A DNA stretch of 64,000 nt from Longimicrobium terrae (GTDB lineage Bacteria > Gemmatimonadota > Gemmatimonadetes > Longimicrobiales > Longimicrobiaceae): the NCBI RefSeq assembly GCF_014202995.1, contig NZ_JACHIA010000015.1, forward strand, positions 1-64,000. Reading direction: 5' to 3'. Numbering within the stretch: position 1 is the first letter of the stretch; every line of letters starts with the position of its first letter. The notes beneath the pieces are model-generated. The model made no database searches. It was not told the origin of the DNA and saw only the letters and a program-made list of their open reading frames with translations. Below, in pieces: positions 9,434 to 17,272 of the stretch. The position numbers and the translations under genes were made by a program.

Positions 9434-9463
9434 TTGCTCCTTTTCCTCCCGCCCGGGTACATT
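9434..9463 (+). promoter_or_regulatory. Candidate promoter of the pentapeptide-repeat gene
   Basis: TTGCTC (-35) and TACATT (-10) with an 18-bp spacer, about 108 bp before the ATG at 9571. It fits the TTGnnn/TAnnnT pattern seen elsewhere in the window. Prediction only. Confidence 0.4.
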
Positions 9464-9570
9464 TCCCGCGCACCCGCACCGGGTACTCGCCGTTTCCCGA
9501 ACCGTTTCTCCATTCATGCGCAACGCTGACGTGAACCGATCTTCCGGCGCCCCGATCCGCGGAATCCATC

Positions 9571-10185
9571 ATGGCTGACCGCAAGCAGGCCCCCGCGCCG
9601 GAAACCACCACCCGCGTGACGGCGGACTGGAGCGGGCTCGACATCTCCGGCCAGACGCACGAAAAGGTGATGTTCGTGGACCTGGACATGACCGAGGTGG
9701 AGAACAGCGGCGCCGTGTTCTCGGACTGCACCTTTCGCAACGTCAAGTTCAACGTCTCCGCGCACGACGGGGCCGCGTTCGTCAACTGCACCTTTGCCGG
9801 GTGCAAGTTCTACGATGCCCGCTTCAGCGACTGCAAGTTCGTGGGAAGCCGCTTCAACCGCTGCAACTTCGACGCGATGAAGGTCATCGGCGGCAACTGG
9901 TCGCTCGTAGGGATGGCGGGCGCCGATCTGCGCGCCGCGTCGTTCCAGGGCGTCCGCATGCGCGAGGCGGACCTCACCAACGCACGCTGCCAGGGATCGT
10001 CACTGCGCGACGTGGACTTGTCGGGCGCGTGGCTCCACGGCGCGGACTTCGTGGAGTGCGATCTGCGCGGCAGCGATCTGAGCGCGTTCACCCCGGACCG
10101 CGAGCAGCTGCGCGGCGCCATCATCACCATCGACCAGACGATCACCCTCGCCCAGGCGCTGGGGCTGGACGTGCGCGCGGACTGA
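9571..10185 (+). CDS. Pentapeptide-repeat protein
   Basis: A 204-residue protein. From about residue 30 to 185 it is built of A(D/N)LxX-type pentapeptides (for example ADLRAASF, ADLTNARC, GADFVECDLRGSDL). Such repeats form a right-handed quadrilateral beta-helix. The central part has a regular run of FxxCxF repeats (CTFRNVKF, CTFAGCKF, CKFVGSRF), so Cys is used repeatedly in the core. No signal peptide or membrane span is visible. Some members of the family (Qnr, MfpA) mimic DNA and bind gyrase, but nothing here shows that. The ATG at 9571 follows a long intergenic repeat region. Confidence 0.85.
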   Translation: MADRKQAPAPETTTRVTADWSGLDISGQTHEKVMFVDLDMTEVENSGAVFSDCTFRNVKFNVSAHDGAAFVNCTFAGCKFYDARFSDCKFVGSRFNRCNFDAMKVIGGNWSLVGMAGADLRAASFQGVRMREADLTNARCQGSSLRDVDLSGAWLHGADFVECDLRGSDLSAFTPDREQLRGAIITIDQTITLAQALGLDVRAD

Positions 10186-10250
10186 ATCGCCCGCGCGGTG
10201 GCGGATGGCGTCTGGTTCGCTTGACCCATGCGCCCTGGTCGTCCTCGCCC

Positions 10251-10269
10251 GATCTTTTCCGGAAAGATC
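10251..10269. promoter_or_regulatory. Short palindrome upstream of the SnoaL-like gene (possible operator)
   Basis: GATCTTTTCCGGAAAGATC is an almost perfect inverted repeat with one extra T, about 40 bp before the next start codon. It could be a regulator site or a weak hairpin ending the preceding pentapeptide gene. No T-tract follows. Confidence 0.3.
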
Positions 10270-10307
10270 CTGTTGATTATCCCCGCGCCATGCACACCGG
10301 AGACGCC

Positions 10308-10754
10308 ATGCTCGCGACCGATTCCATCTCGCTTGCCGGCGTCGCCCGCCCGCCCGCGACCAGCGCCGCTGACAGCGACGCCGCGATCGGGCTGATCCGC
10401 GCGCTGTACGACGCATTCGGGCGGGGCGACATTCTGGACGTGTTCAGCACCCTTACGCAGGACGTCGTCATCGAGCAGACGACCGAGCTTCCGTGGGGCG
10501 GCACGTGGCGGGGAATGGATGACGCGCGCGAGTTCTTTCTGCGGCTCATGCAGCGCGTGGATTCGCGCGTGGAGGTGCAGGAGGTGTTCGCGGCGGGGAG
10601 TCGCGTGATTGTCATCGGGCGGACGCGCGGGATGGCGAGGCGCACCGGGACGGCGTTCGACGTGCGCGTGGTGCACGTGTTTGAGCTTCGCGGCGGCAAG
10701 GTGAGCCGGTTTGAGACGTACGTGGATACGCCCGCCATGCAGGCCGTGCTCTGA
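10308..10754 (+). CDS. SnoaL-like / NTF2-fold protein
   Basis: A 148-residue protein with the alpha+beta-cone pattern of SnoaL/NTF2-like proteins: an N-terminal helix (IGLIRALYDAFGRGD), then GTWRGMDDAREFFLRL, then alternating strands ending in VRVVHVFELRGGKVSRFETYVDT. Members are small enzymes or ligand-binding proteins. The function cannot be told from sequence. The ATG at 10308 has GGAG 5 bp upstream; an in-frame ATG at 10290 is the alternative. It stands alone between the pentapeptide gene and tRNA-Lys. Confidence 0.8.
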   Translation: MLATDSISLAGVARPPATSAADSDAAIGLIRALYDAFGRGDILDVFSTLTQDVVIEQTTELPWGGTWRGMDDAREFFLRLMQRVDSRVEVQEVFAAGSRVIVIGRTRGMARRTGTAFDVRVVHVFELRGGKVSRFETYVDTPAMQAVL

Positions 10755-10781
10755 CCGTAATCCGCAACCGCGTGATGGCGG

Positions 10782-10810
10782 TTGATGGGAACGGCGCGCT
10801 TCGCTATCTT
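10782..10810 (+). promoter_or_regulatory. Promoter of tRNA-Lys
   Basis: TTGATG and TATCTT separated by 17 bp. The -10 ends 11 bp before the mature tRNA 5-prime end, a good fit to a housekeeping sigma promoter. Confidence 0.65.
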
Positions 10811-10821
10811 CTCCGCAGTGC

Positions 10822-10894
10822 GGGTCGGTAGCTCAGCCGGTAGAGCACTCGGCTTTTAACCGAATGGTCGTGGGTTCGAGCCCCACCCGACCCA
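10822..10894 (+). tRNA. tRNA-Lys (anticodon TTT)
   Basis: A full 73-nt cloverleaf. Acceptor GGGTCGG pairs with CCGACCC plus discriminator A. The D-arm contains AGCTCAGCCGGTAGAGCA. The anticodon stem CTCGG/CCGAA encloses the loop CTTTTAA (anticodon TTT), and the T-arm is GTGGG/TTCGAGC/CCCAC. CCA is not encoded. Its own promoter lies just upstream and a terminator just downstream. Confidence 0.96.
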
Positions 10895-10898
10895 CTGT

Positions 10899-10935
10899 CC
10901 CCGGGCCGCGCCCACGCGCGGCCCGGGGATTTTTT
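10899..10935 (+). terminator. Rho-independent terminator of tRNA-Lys
   Basis: CCCCGGGCCGCG pairs with GCGCGGCCCGGGG, followed by ATTTTTTCG. Confidence 0.9.
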
Positions 10936-11081
10936 CGTCCGGGACCAGCGGTTTCGGCTTCAGGCGCGGTTCGGGGATGGCCAAGCCGTGGCGGGCGCGA
11001 TCATCGAGCAGGCCCGCGGGATCGCTCGGGACGGATCTGTTTCAGCGGGAGAGAACCGCCCGGTAGGCGGATCAGGTCGAA

Positions 11082-11567
11082 TCAGTCCACCAGTTCCAGT
11101 TCAGCTTCGATCTCCACGGGGACGCGAAAGGGGAGCTGCGCCATGCCGACCGCACTGCGTGCGTGGTTGCCGCGCTCCGGGCCGAACACGTCGCGGATCA
11201 GCTCCGAAAAGCCGTTCACGACTGTCGGGATGTCCTCGAAACCCGGCGCCACGTTCACCATCCCGAACACCCGCAGCCACACGAGCCGGTCCAGGTCGCC
11301 CACCGCGCGCTTCAGGCTGCTGATGGTCGCCAGCGCCACGAGACGCGCCGCGCCGACCGCCTGATCGACGGAAACCTCGGCGCCCACCTTGCCCAGCGGC
11401 TCGGCGAGCGAGCCATCCGGCATCTGCGGCAGATGGCCGGAAACGAACACGCGGCTCCCCTGCACGCGCACCCACGAGAACGGATACGGCCGGCCGGACG
11501 GCGCGGTGAACGGCTCCGGCAGAACCAGGCCCAGCGCCTCCAGCCTGGCTTCGGTCTGCGACTTCAT
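11082..11567 (-). CDS. RidA/YjgF-family protein
   Basis: A 161-residue member of the YjgF/YER057c/UK114 family. Markers are FVSGHLPQMPDGS, the GKVGAEVSVDQAVGAARL helix, and a C-terminal block with the conserved Arg (ARSAVGMAQLP) and VEIEAELEL. Classical RidA hydrolyses reactive enamine/imine intermediates from PLP enzymes. This longer version (with VNGFSELIRDVFG) resembles the RidA subgroup annotated simply as RidA family protein, whose substrates are not settled. The ATG at 11567 follows AGGA. It is divergent from the type II secretion operon. Confidence 0.87.
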   Translation of the reverse strand: MKSQTEARLEALGLVLPEPFTAPSGRPYPFSWVRVQGSRVFVSGHLPQMPDGSLAEPLGKVGAEVSVDQAVGAARLVALATISSLKRAVGDLDRLVWLRVFGMVNVAPGFEDIPTVVNGFSELIRDVFGPERGNHARSAVGMAQLPFRVPVEIEAELELVD

Positions 11568-11983
11568 CGATGACGTTCCTGTTGATCGGTGGATGCGGGA
11601 AGCCGCGGCGCGGGCCCATCGGTGCGATGCGCTCCCGGCGCGCAAAAGGCGCAAGTTCGTGGCCATATTCCATTCGCCCGGCCCCGGATCCGCGACCCCG
11701 CCGCTCGACGCCGCGACGGCCTGCAATGCGGAAAGACGGGCGCGCCGCTTCGGTCAATCCGCACCCCGGAACGGGGCCGCTGGATGCGTGCGCGCGGATC
11801 GCGACAGAACGCGCCGGCGGTGGCCAGAGCGCGCGAAACGGCCGGTGGTGTATCCTTTGAACGCCTTTCCGCGGGCCGCTTGTCGGGTTCCGCCGCCCCC
11901 GTTACGTTCCTGTGCGACCATCACTTCCGCCGCTTCGCGCCACCCGGCGGCCATGGTCAATTCCGCGCGTTTCCCCGCCTTGG
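11568..11983. other. Intergenic region between ridA-like gene and gspE
   Basis: 416 bp with no convincing coding frame. It should hold the divergent promoters; one candidate for the secretion operon is at 11880. No repeat family of this window is present. Confidence 0.5.
11880..11908 (+). promoter_or_regulatory. Candidate promoter of the type II secretion operon
   Basis: TTGTCG and TACGTT with a 17-bp spacer, giving a 5-prime leader of roughly 70 nt before gspE. The hexamers fit the local pattern but are weak in GC-rich DNA. Confidence 0.35.
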
Positions 11984-13447
11984 ATGTCCGCAGACGTTTC
12001 GCTCGCCGAAGGGATCTCCCGCGATTTTCTGCTGCACCACCGGCTCTGCCCCCGCGAGGTTTCGCCGGAGGGCGTGCTGGTGGTCGCCGCCGCCGACAAC
12101 GCGCTGACCGACGCCGCCGACGACCTGGCCTGGGCGTACGGCCGCGAGGTGCGGCTGGAGCGCGCGTCGGCCGCGGAGGTGGAGCAGATGATCGAGCGGC
12201 TGGCCACCCGCTCGGACCGGCTCATCGAGCTGGCGCAGGTGAATCCCGACGGCGACGACCTGGCCGCCGACGTGCGCGACCTGGCCAACCAGCCGCCCGT
12301 CATCCGCTACGTCAACCTGCTCGTTCGTGACGCATACGACGCGGGCGCCAGCGACATCCACCTGGAAGCGGAGCGCAGCGGCCTTACCGCGCGCTTTCGC
12401 CTGGACGGCGTGCTGGCGCCCGCGCCCGAGGCGCCGGCGGAACTGCACCACGCCATCGTCAGCCGCATCAAGCTGCTGGCGGAGCTGGACATCAGCGAGC
12501 GCCGCCGCCCGCAGGACGGCCGCATTCGCGTGCGCCTGGAAAGCCGCGAACTGGACCTGCGCGTATCCACCGTCCCCACCATGTTCGGCGAAAGCGTGGT
12601 CCTGCGCCTGCTGGACCGCGGCGGGCGCCCGGTGGCGCTGGGCGAACTGGGGATGCCCGCCAATGTCCGCATCGGGATGGAAGCGCTCGCCCGCAAGCCG
12701 CACGGGATGATCCTGGTGACCGGGCCCACCGGCTCGGGCAAGACCACCACGCTGTACGCCGCGCTGGGCCTGCGCGACACGCGGGGGGAAAAGGTCATCA
12801 CCGTGGAAGATCCGGTGGAATACCAGCTTCCCGGCGTGGCGCAGGTCCCCGTGCACCGGCAGGCCGGAGTGACGTTCGGCGCGGCGCTGCGATCCATTCT
12901 GCGCCAGGACCCGGACGTCATCATGGTGGGCGAGATGCGCGATCCGGAAACGGCGGAGATCGCCGTACAGGCCGCGATGACCGGCCACCTGGTGTTCTCG
13001 ACCCTGCACACCAACGACGCGGTGAGCGCGCTGGCCCGGCTGCTGGACCTGGGGATTCCCGACTACCTGGTCGCCGCCACGCTGGACGGCATCCTGGCCC
13101 AGCGCCTCGTCCGCCGCGTGTGCGACCGGTGCCTGGAAACGTACGATCCGCCGCGCGACGCCGTCCGCCGCCTGGCGGGGGACGATGACACCCTTCCCGC
13201 TGCCTTCGTGCGCGGAACCGGGTGCCCGGCGTGCCGCGGAACCGGGTACCGCGGCCGGACCGGCGTCTACGAGCTTCTGGTGATGGATGACGTGCTGCGC
13301 GAGGGCGTGATCCGCCGCGCGCCGCGGGCGGAAATGCGCGAGGCGGCGCGCCGCGCGGGAATGACGCCCATGCGCGCGGACGGATGGGCGCGGGTAAAGG
13401 ACGGAATCACCACGGTGGAGGAGGTGCTTCGTGTGGTACAGGAGTAA
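11984..13447 (+). CDS. gspE: Type II secretion ATPase GspE
   Basis: A 487-residue hexameric ATPase that powers pseudopilus assembly at the inner membrane. It has an N2-like domain (about 1-90), then the catalytic core with Walker A GPTGSGKTTT at about 247, an Asp box (VEDPVEYQ), Walker B near 312 (PDVIMVGEMRD) and the His box (TGHLVFSTLHTND). The zinc motif is CxxC (CDRC, about 380) with CPAC (about 415). It is shorter at the N-terminus than many GspE, so the N1 domain that docks on GspL may be reduced. First gene of an 11-gene operon; its end overlaps gspG by 17 bp. The ATG at 11984 starts at the first family-like residues. Confidence 0.95.
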   Translation: MSADVSLAEGISRDFLLHHRLCPREVSPEGVLVVAAADNALTDAADDLAWAYGREVRLERASAAEVEQMIERLATRSDRLIELAQVNPDGDDLAADVRDLANQPPVIRYVNLLVRDAYDAGASDIHLEAERSGLTARFRLDGVLAPAPEAPAELHHAIVSRIKLLAELDISERRRPQDGRIRVRLESRELDLRVSTVPTMFGESVVLRLLDRGGRPVALGELGMPANVRIGMEALARKPHGMILVTGPTGSGKTTTLYAALGLRDTRGEKVITVEDPVEYQLPGVAQVPVHRQAGVTFGAALRSILRQDPDVIMVGEMRDPETAEIAVQAAMTGHLVFSTLHTNDAVSALARLLDLGIPDYLVAATLDGILAQRLVRRVCDRCLETYDPPRDAVRRLAGDDDTLPAAFVRGTGCPACRGTGYRGRTGVYELLVMDDVLREGVIRRAPRAEMREAARRAGMTPMRADGWARVKDGITTVEEVLRVVQE

Positions 13448-13901
13448 GCGGCCGCGGGGCGGGCGCGACGGCTTTACGCTGATCGAGATGCTCGTGGTCA
13501 TCGCCATCATCGCCGTGCTGGCGGCGGTGGTGGGGCCGGAGATCTTCAAGAGCCTGGGCGACGCCAACACCAGCGCCACGCGGCAGCAGATCGAAATGCT
13601 GGGCGCCGCGCTGGACGGCTATCGCCTGGACAACCACGCCTATCCCACGACGGAGCAGGGGCTCGCCGCGCTGCGGACGGAACCGGTGGCCGGCCAGCGC
13701 CCCCCCCGGTGGCGCGGCCCGTACCTGAAGCGCGCCGTGCCGCTGGATGCGTGGGACAAGCCGTACGTCTACGTCTCCCCCGGCGTACACGATCCGCAGG
13801 GGTACGACCTGTCCTCGCTGGGCCGCGACGGCCGCGAGGGCGGGGAAGGGGAGGACGCCGACGTCACTTCGTGGAGCGCGGAAGAGGGCGCCGGCAAGTG
13901 A
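13431..13901 (+). CDS. gspG: Major pseudopilin GspG
   Basis: A 156-residue major type II pseudopilin. It has a short basic leader, the prepilin cleavage motif G|FTLIEMLVV, a hydrophobic helix, then the GspG core (NHAYPTTEQGLAALRTEP; PYLKRAVPLDAWDKPYVY). GspG assembles the periplasmic pseudopilus that pushes substrates through the secretin. The conserved calcium-site region (YDLSSLGRDGREGGEGEDADVTSW) is present. GTG start at 13431, overlapping gspE; its stop overlaps gspF by 4 bp. Confidence 0.95.
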   Translation: MWYRSKRPRGGRDGFTLIEMLVVIAIIAVLAAVVGPEIFKSLGDANTSATRQQIEMLGAALDGYRLDNHAYPTTEQGLAALRTEPVAGQRPPRWRGPYLKRAVPLDAWDKPYVYVSPGVHDPQGYDLSSLGRDGREGGEGEDADVTSWSAEEGAGK

Positions 13902-15094
13902 GTTCGGGGAGCGCCACCTTCGCCTACCGCGCGGCGCACCGCAGCGGGCGGATGGAAGCGGGCACCCTGCGCGCTGACAGCGCCGACGCCGCGCGCGACC
14001 TGCTGGCCGCGCGCGGGCTCTTTCCGGTGGAAGTGCGGATGGAGCGCGGCGCCTCTCCGGCCGGCGCGCGCATCTCCGTTCCCGACCTGGCGCTCGGGCT
14101 GCGCGTCCTTTCCACCCTGCTGGAAAGCGGCCTGCCGCTGGCCCGCGCGCTGGCGGCAATGGACGATCTCGTCCCCGCCGCGTGGAAGCCCGCGCTCCCC
14201 CCGCTGCGCGACGCGGTCAAGCAGGGGAGCACGCTGGCCGCGGCGATGTCGGCCGCGCCCGTCGCCTTTCCACCGCTCGTCCTGGGCCTGGTTCAGGCGG
14301 GGGAGGCGGGAACCGGACTGGCGGCGGCGGTGGAGCGCGCGGCGGAACTGATGGAGCACTCGGCGGAAACGCGGCGTGCCGTCCGCGGGGCGCTGGCGTA
14401 CCCGCTCCTGCTCGCCGGCGCGGGATCGGCCTCCGTCGTCCTCCTGGTCGGCTTTGTCCTGCCGCGCTTCGCCACCATCCTGCAGACGCTGGGGCAGGAG
14501 ATGCCCCGCTCGGCGCGCCTCGTCCTGGGCATCGCGCAGGCGGCGCGGGCGGGCGCCATCCCGGGCGTCTTCACCCTGCTGGCGCTGATCCTCCTGTGGC
14601 GGATGTGGACGTCCACGCCCGCGGGGCTGGGCCGCTGGCACGCCTTTCTGCTGGGCGTGCCGATGATCGGCGGGGTGCGGCGGGCGGGCGCGGTGGGCCG
14701 GTTCTGCGCGGCGCTCGCGGCGCTGCTGGAAAGCGGCGTTCCGCTGGCCCCCGCACTCATGCACGCCGCCCGCGCCACGGGGGACGAGGCGCTGGCGTCC
14801 CGCATTCTGGCGGCTCGCGAGCAGGTGGTGGCCGGGCACTCGATCGCGGCGGCGCTGGACCGGGCGGACGCCTCCACCCCGACCGCGGTGCGCCTGATCC
14901 GCACGGGGGAGGAAAGCGGGCGGCTGGCCTCCATGCTGTCCCACGCGTCGCGCATCGAGAGCGCCCGCGCGGAAGAGCGGGTACGCGGCGCGGTCCGCGT
15001 GCTGGAGCCGCTGATGATCCTGGCGTTCGGCGGAGTGGTCGCCCTGGTAGCGGCCGCGCTGCTGCAGGCCGTCTACAGCGTGCGCCCCACGTGA
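13898..15094 (+). CDS. gspF: Type II secretion inner-membrane protein GspF
   Basis: A 398-residue polytopic platform protein. It has two T2SSF domains, each starting with the LS(T/A)LLESGLPLA / AALLESGVPLAPAL motif, and three membrane helices (around 168-190, 215-235 and the C-terminal LEPLMILAFGGVVALVAAALLQ). It links the ATPase GspE to the pseudopilus. GTG start with GTGA overlap to gspG; its stop overlaps the next gene in the same way. Confidence 0.94.
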   Translation: MSSGSATFAYRAAHRSGRMEAGTLRADSADAARDLLAARGLFPVEVRMERGASPAGARISVPDLALGLRVLSTLLESGLPLARALAAMDDLVPAAWKPALPPLRDAVKQGSTLAAAMSAAPVAFPPLVLGLVQAGEAGTGLAAAVERAAELMEHSAETRRAVRGALAYPLLLAGAGSASVVLLVGFVLPRFATILQTLGQEMPRSARLVLGIAQAARAGAIPGVFTLLALILLWRMWTSTPAGLGRWHAFLLGVPMIGGVRRAGAVGRFCAALAALLESGVPLAPALMHAARATGDEALASRILAAREQVVAGHSIAAALDRADASTPTAVRLIRTGEESGRLASMLSHASRIESARAEERVRGAVRVLEPLMILAFGGVVALVAAALLQAVYSVRPT

Positions 15095-15441
15095 CGGCGG
15101 TGATGATCGGGCGGCGCGGAACGACGCCGATCGAGATGACCATCGGGCGGCGCGGGACGACGCTGATCGAACTGCTCGTCGTCCTCGTCATCCTGGGGAT
15201 CATGGCGGGCGTGGTCGGTCTGGCCGCGGGGTCGCTGGGAGGTGAGGCGGAGGAACCCGGCCCCGGCGCGCAGATCGCCGCGGCGCGTTCCCAGGCACTG
15301 CGCACACGGCGGCCGGTGGCGCTTTCGGTGATGATGAACGATACCGCGCGGTTCCTTCTCGCCCTGCCGGACGGCAGCGTGCGCGCGGACTCCGCGCTGG
15401 GGCTGGACCCGCTGACGGGGAGACCGCGTGCGGCTCGATAG
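15091..15441 (+). CDS. gspH: GspH-like minor pseudopilin with duplicated prepilin motif
   Basis: A 116-residue minor pseudopilin. The N-terminus carries two copies, 36 bp apart, of an IGRRG|TTxIE prepilin-peptidase site. Only the second (GTTLIELLVV) is followed by the long hydrophobic helix. An alternative ATG at 15136 would leave one copy and give 101 residues. The C-terminal part (AAARSQALRTRRPVALSV; ALPDGSVRADSALG) matches GspH/FimT. At 116 residues it is short for GspH, with the globular domain cut down. GTG start with GTGA overlap to gspF. Confidence 0.8.
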   Translation: MTAVMIGRRGTTPIEMTIGRRGTTLIELLVVLVILGIMAGVVGLAAGSLGGEAEEPGPGAQIAAARSQALRTRRPVALSVMMNDTARFLLALPDGSVRADSALGLDPLTGRPRAAR

Positions 15442-15787
15442 GCGCGGCGCCGTGCTGCTGGAAGCGATCGTCGCCATGGCCATCCTCGCCGTGGCGGGAA
15501 CCGCGGCGGTCACGGCCGTGGCGCAGGCCGCGGACGCCGTGCGCCGCGCGGAGCAGGCCGACACCGAGGCGCGCCGCGCATCCGCCTTCTTTCACGCCGC
15601 CGCGCTGTGGTCGCGCGGGGACCTGGACCGGCGCCTGGGAGACCGGCCGCAGGGTCCGTGGCGGCTGGAGGTCCAGCGCCCCGCCCAGGAAGTGTACGAC
15701 CTCACCCTTCGCGACAGCACCGGTGCCCGCGTGCTCCTCCGCACCTCCCTTTTCCGTCCCGACAGCGTCCGTGGCTTTGGTTCCTGA
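15428..15787 (+). CDS. gspI: GspI-like minor pseudopilin
   Basis: A 119-residue protein with a prepilin-type N-terminus (RRG|AVLLEAIVAMAILAVAG), the Glu at +5 and a C-terminal strand-rich domain (GPWRLEVQRP; TLRDSTGARVLLRTSLFRP). Size and position between gspH and gspJ point to GspI, part of the tip complex. GTG start at 15428, overlapping gspH by 14 bp; the 3-prime end overlaps gspJ by 17 bp. Confidence 0.82.
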   Translation: MRLDRRGAVLLEAIVAMAILAVAGTAAVTAVAQAADAVRRAEQADTEARRASAFFHAAALWSRGDLDRRLGDRPQGPWRLEVQRPAQEVYDLTLRDSTGARVLLRTSLFRPDSVRGFGS

Positions 15788-16331
15788 TCCGCAACTCCGC
15801 AGGCAGACGGGCTTTACGCTGGTGGAGGTGATGGTGGCCATCGTGGTCACCACCATCGTCCTGGCCGGCGCGCGCGCGCTGCTGGGGCAGATCGCGGACG
15901 GCGGCGACCGCATTGCCGCCGCCGCGCGCGACGCGGACCGCGAGGGGAACGCGGACGTGCTGCTGCGCACCCTCGCCGGGCGGCTGCAGGTATCCGGCGT
16001 GCCGGGCGCGGAGGTGCGCTTTGCCGGAGAGCCGCGCGTGGCGCACTTCCGCACCTGGTGCGAGGTGCCCGACGGATGGCTGGAATCGTGTGAGGCGTCG
16101 CTCGGCATCATCACCGCGGACAGTGGCAGCGCGCTCGCGCTCACCCTTTCCACGGGCGAACTGATTCCGCTGCGCCGCGGCTTCCGGGCGGGCGAGATTC
16201 TGTACCTCCGCGACGCGGCCTCCGGCGGCGCGTGGGTGCGCGAATGGGGATCCAGCATCACCGCGCCGCTGGCGCTGGGCATCGTCATCGACGGCGACAC
16301 CAGCATCATCCGCATCGGGGAGCGCGGGTGA
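15771..16331 (+). CDS. gspJ: GspJ-like minor pseudopilin
   Basis: A 186-residue protein with the prepilin motif QTG|FTLVEVMVAI and a hydrophobic helix. A larger globular domain than its neighbours contains two Cys (RTWCEVPDGWLESCE). Size and order fit GspJ of the pseudopilus tip. The GTG at 15771 gives a normal-length leader; the open frame extends upstream inside gspI. The stop overlaps the gspK start (TGATG). Confidence 0.82.
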   Translation: MALVPDPQLRRQTGFTLVEVMVAIVVTTIVLAGARALLGQIADGGDRIAAAARDADREGNADVLLRTLAGRLQVSGVPGAEVRFAGEPRVAHFRTWCEVPDGWLESCEASLGIITADSGSALALTLSTGELIPLRRGFRAGEILYLRDAASGGAWVREWGSSITAPLALGIVIDGDTSIIRIGERG

Positions 16332-17272
16332 TGGGGATGATCGGCCGTCCGTCCCGTGGCGGATTCGCACTGGTCGCGGTGCTGTGGATCGTGGTCGGCA
16401 TGTCGGCGCTGGCGCTCGCCGGCGGACTGGCCGCGCGCGAGGCGGTGGCGTCGTCGCGCAACCGCGCGGACGGGGCGGACGCGGCGTGGCGGGCGGAAGG
16501 ATGCCTGGAACGGGCGCGCGCCGCCGTCGCCGAGGCGCTGCGCGCGCCCGGCTCCGAGCTTCCCGGGCTGACGGTGTGGGCGCGGATGGACCGCATCATC
16601 GCCGAATCCAACCTGCTGGCGGGAACGGGGTGCGACGTCCGTCTGCGCGCGGCCGGCGCGGCGCTGGACGTCAACATGGTGCCGGAGGACGGGCTGCGGC
16701 GCTTTCTGCGCGCGGCGGGAGCGAGGGAGAGCGCGGTGGACTCGCTGGCCGACGCGCTCGCGGACTGGCGGGACGAGGACGCCACGCCCCGCCCGCTGGG
16801 CGCCGAGGCGGCGTGGTACGCGGCCAACGGGCTGCGCGCGCCCCGCAACGGCCCGCTGGCGGACGGCCGCGAGGTGCTGTACGTGCGTGGCTGGAACCGG
16901 TTGCCGGGAATCGACAGTCTGCTGACCGTGGACCCCGGCCGCGTGCCGCTGAACCACGCCCCCGCGGCGGTGCTGGCCGCGCTCCCCGGCTTTTCCATGG
17001 AGGCGGCCGCGCGGCTGGGGGAGATGCGGATGCGCGGCGACGCGGTGCGCGACCTGGCCGCCTTTCCCGGCAGCCTTTCTCCCGGCGCGCGCGACGAGAT
17101 CCTGCGCCGCTACCCGGAGTTCGTGGCCGCCGCCACGGTGGAGCCCGACGCGTGGATCGTCCAGGCGCGGGTGGGGGTGGGAACGCCGCCCGCGGTGTCG
17201 GTGGTGGAGGTTCTGCTGGTGCGCGCGGCCGCGCGGGCCGCCGTGGTGCGGCGAAGGACGTGGACGGAATGA
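16331..17272 (+). CDS. gspK: GspK minor pseudopilin
   Basis: A 313-residue protein, the large tip pseudopilin. The leader ends RGG|FALVAVLWIVV and, as is typical of GspK, lacks Glu at +5. The family core follows: AGAALDVNMVPEDGLRRFLRA, a DSLADALADWRDEDATPRPLGAE block (GspK insert and Ca-site region), and a helix-hairpin-helix-like LNHAPAAVLAALPGF. It caps the pseudopilus with GspI and GspJ. The start ATG at 16331 overlaps the gspJ stop. Confidence 0.9.
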   Translation: MGMIGRPSRGGFALVAVLWIVVGMSALALAGGLAAREAVASSRNRADGADAAWRAEGCLERARAAVAEALRAPGSELPGLTVWARMDRIIAESNLLAGTGCDVRLRAAGAALDVNMVPEDGLRRFLRAAGARESAVDSLADALADWRDEDATPRPLGAEAAWYAANGLRAPRNGPLADGREVLYVRGWNRLPGIDSLLTVDPGRVPLNHAPAAVLAALPGFSMEAAARLGEMRMRGDAVRDLAAFPGSLSPGARDEILRRYPEFVAAATVEPDAWIVQARVGVGTPPAVSVVEVLLVRAAARAAVVRRRTWTE

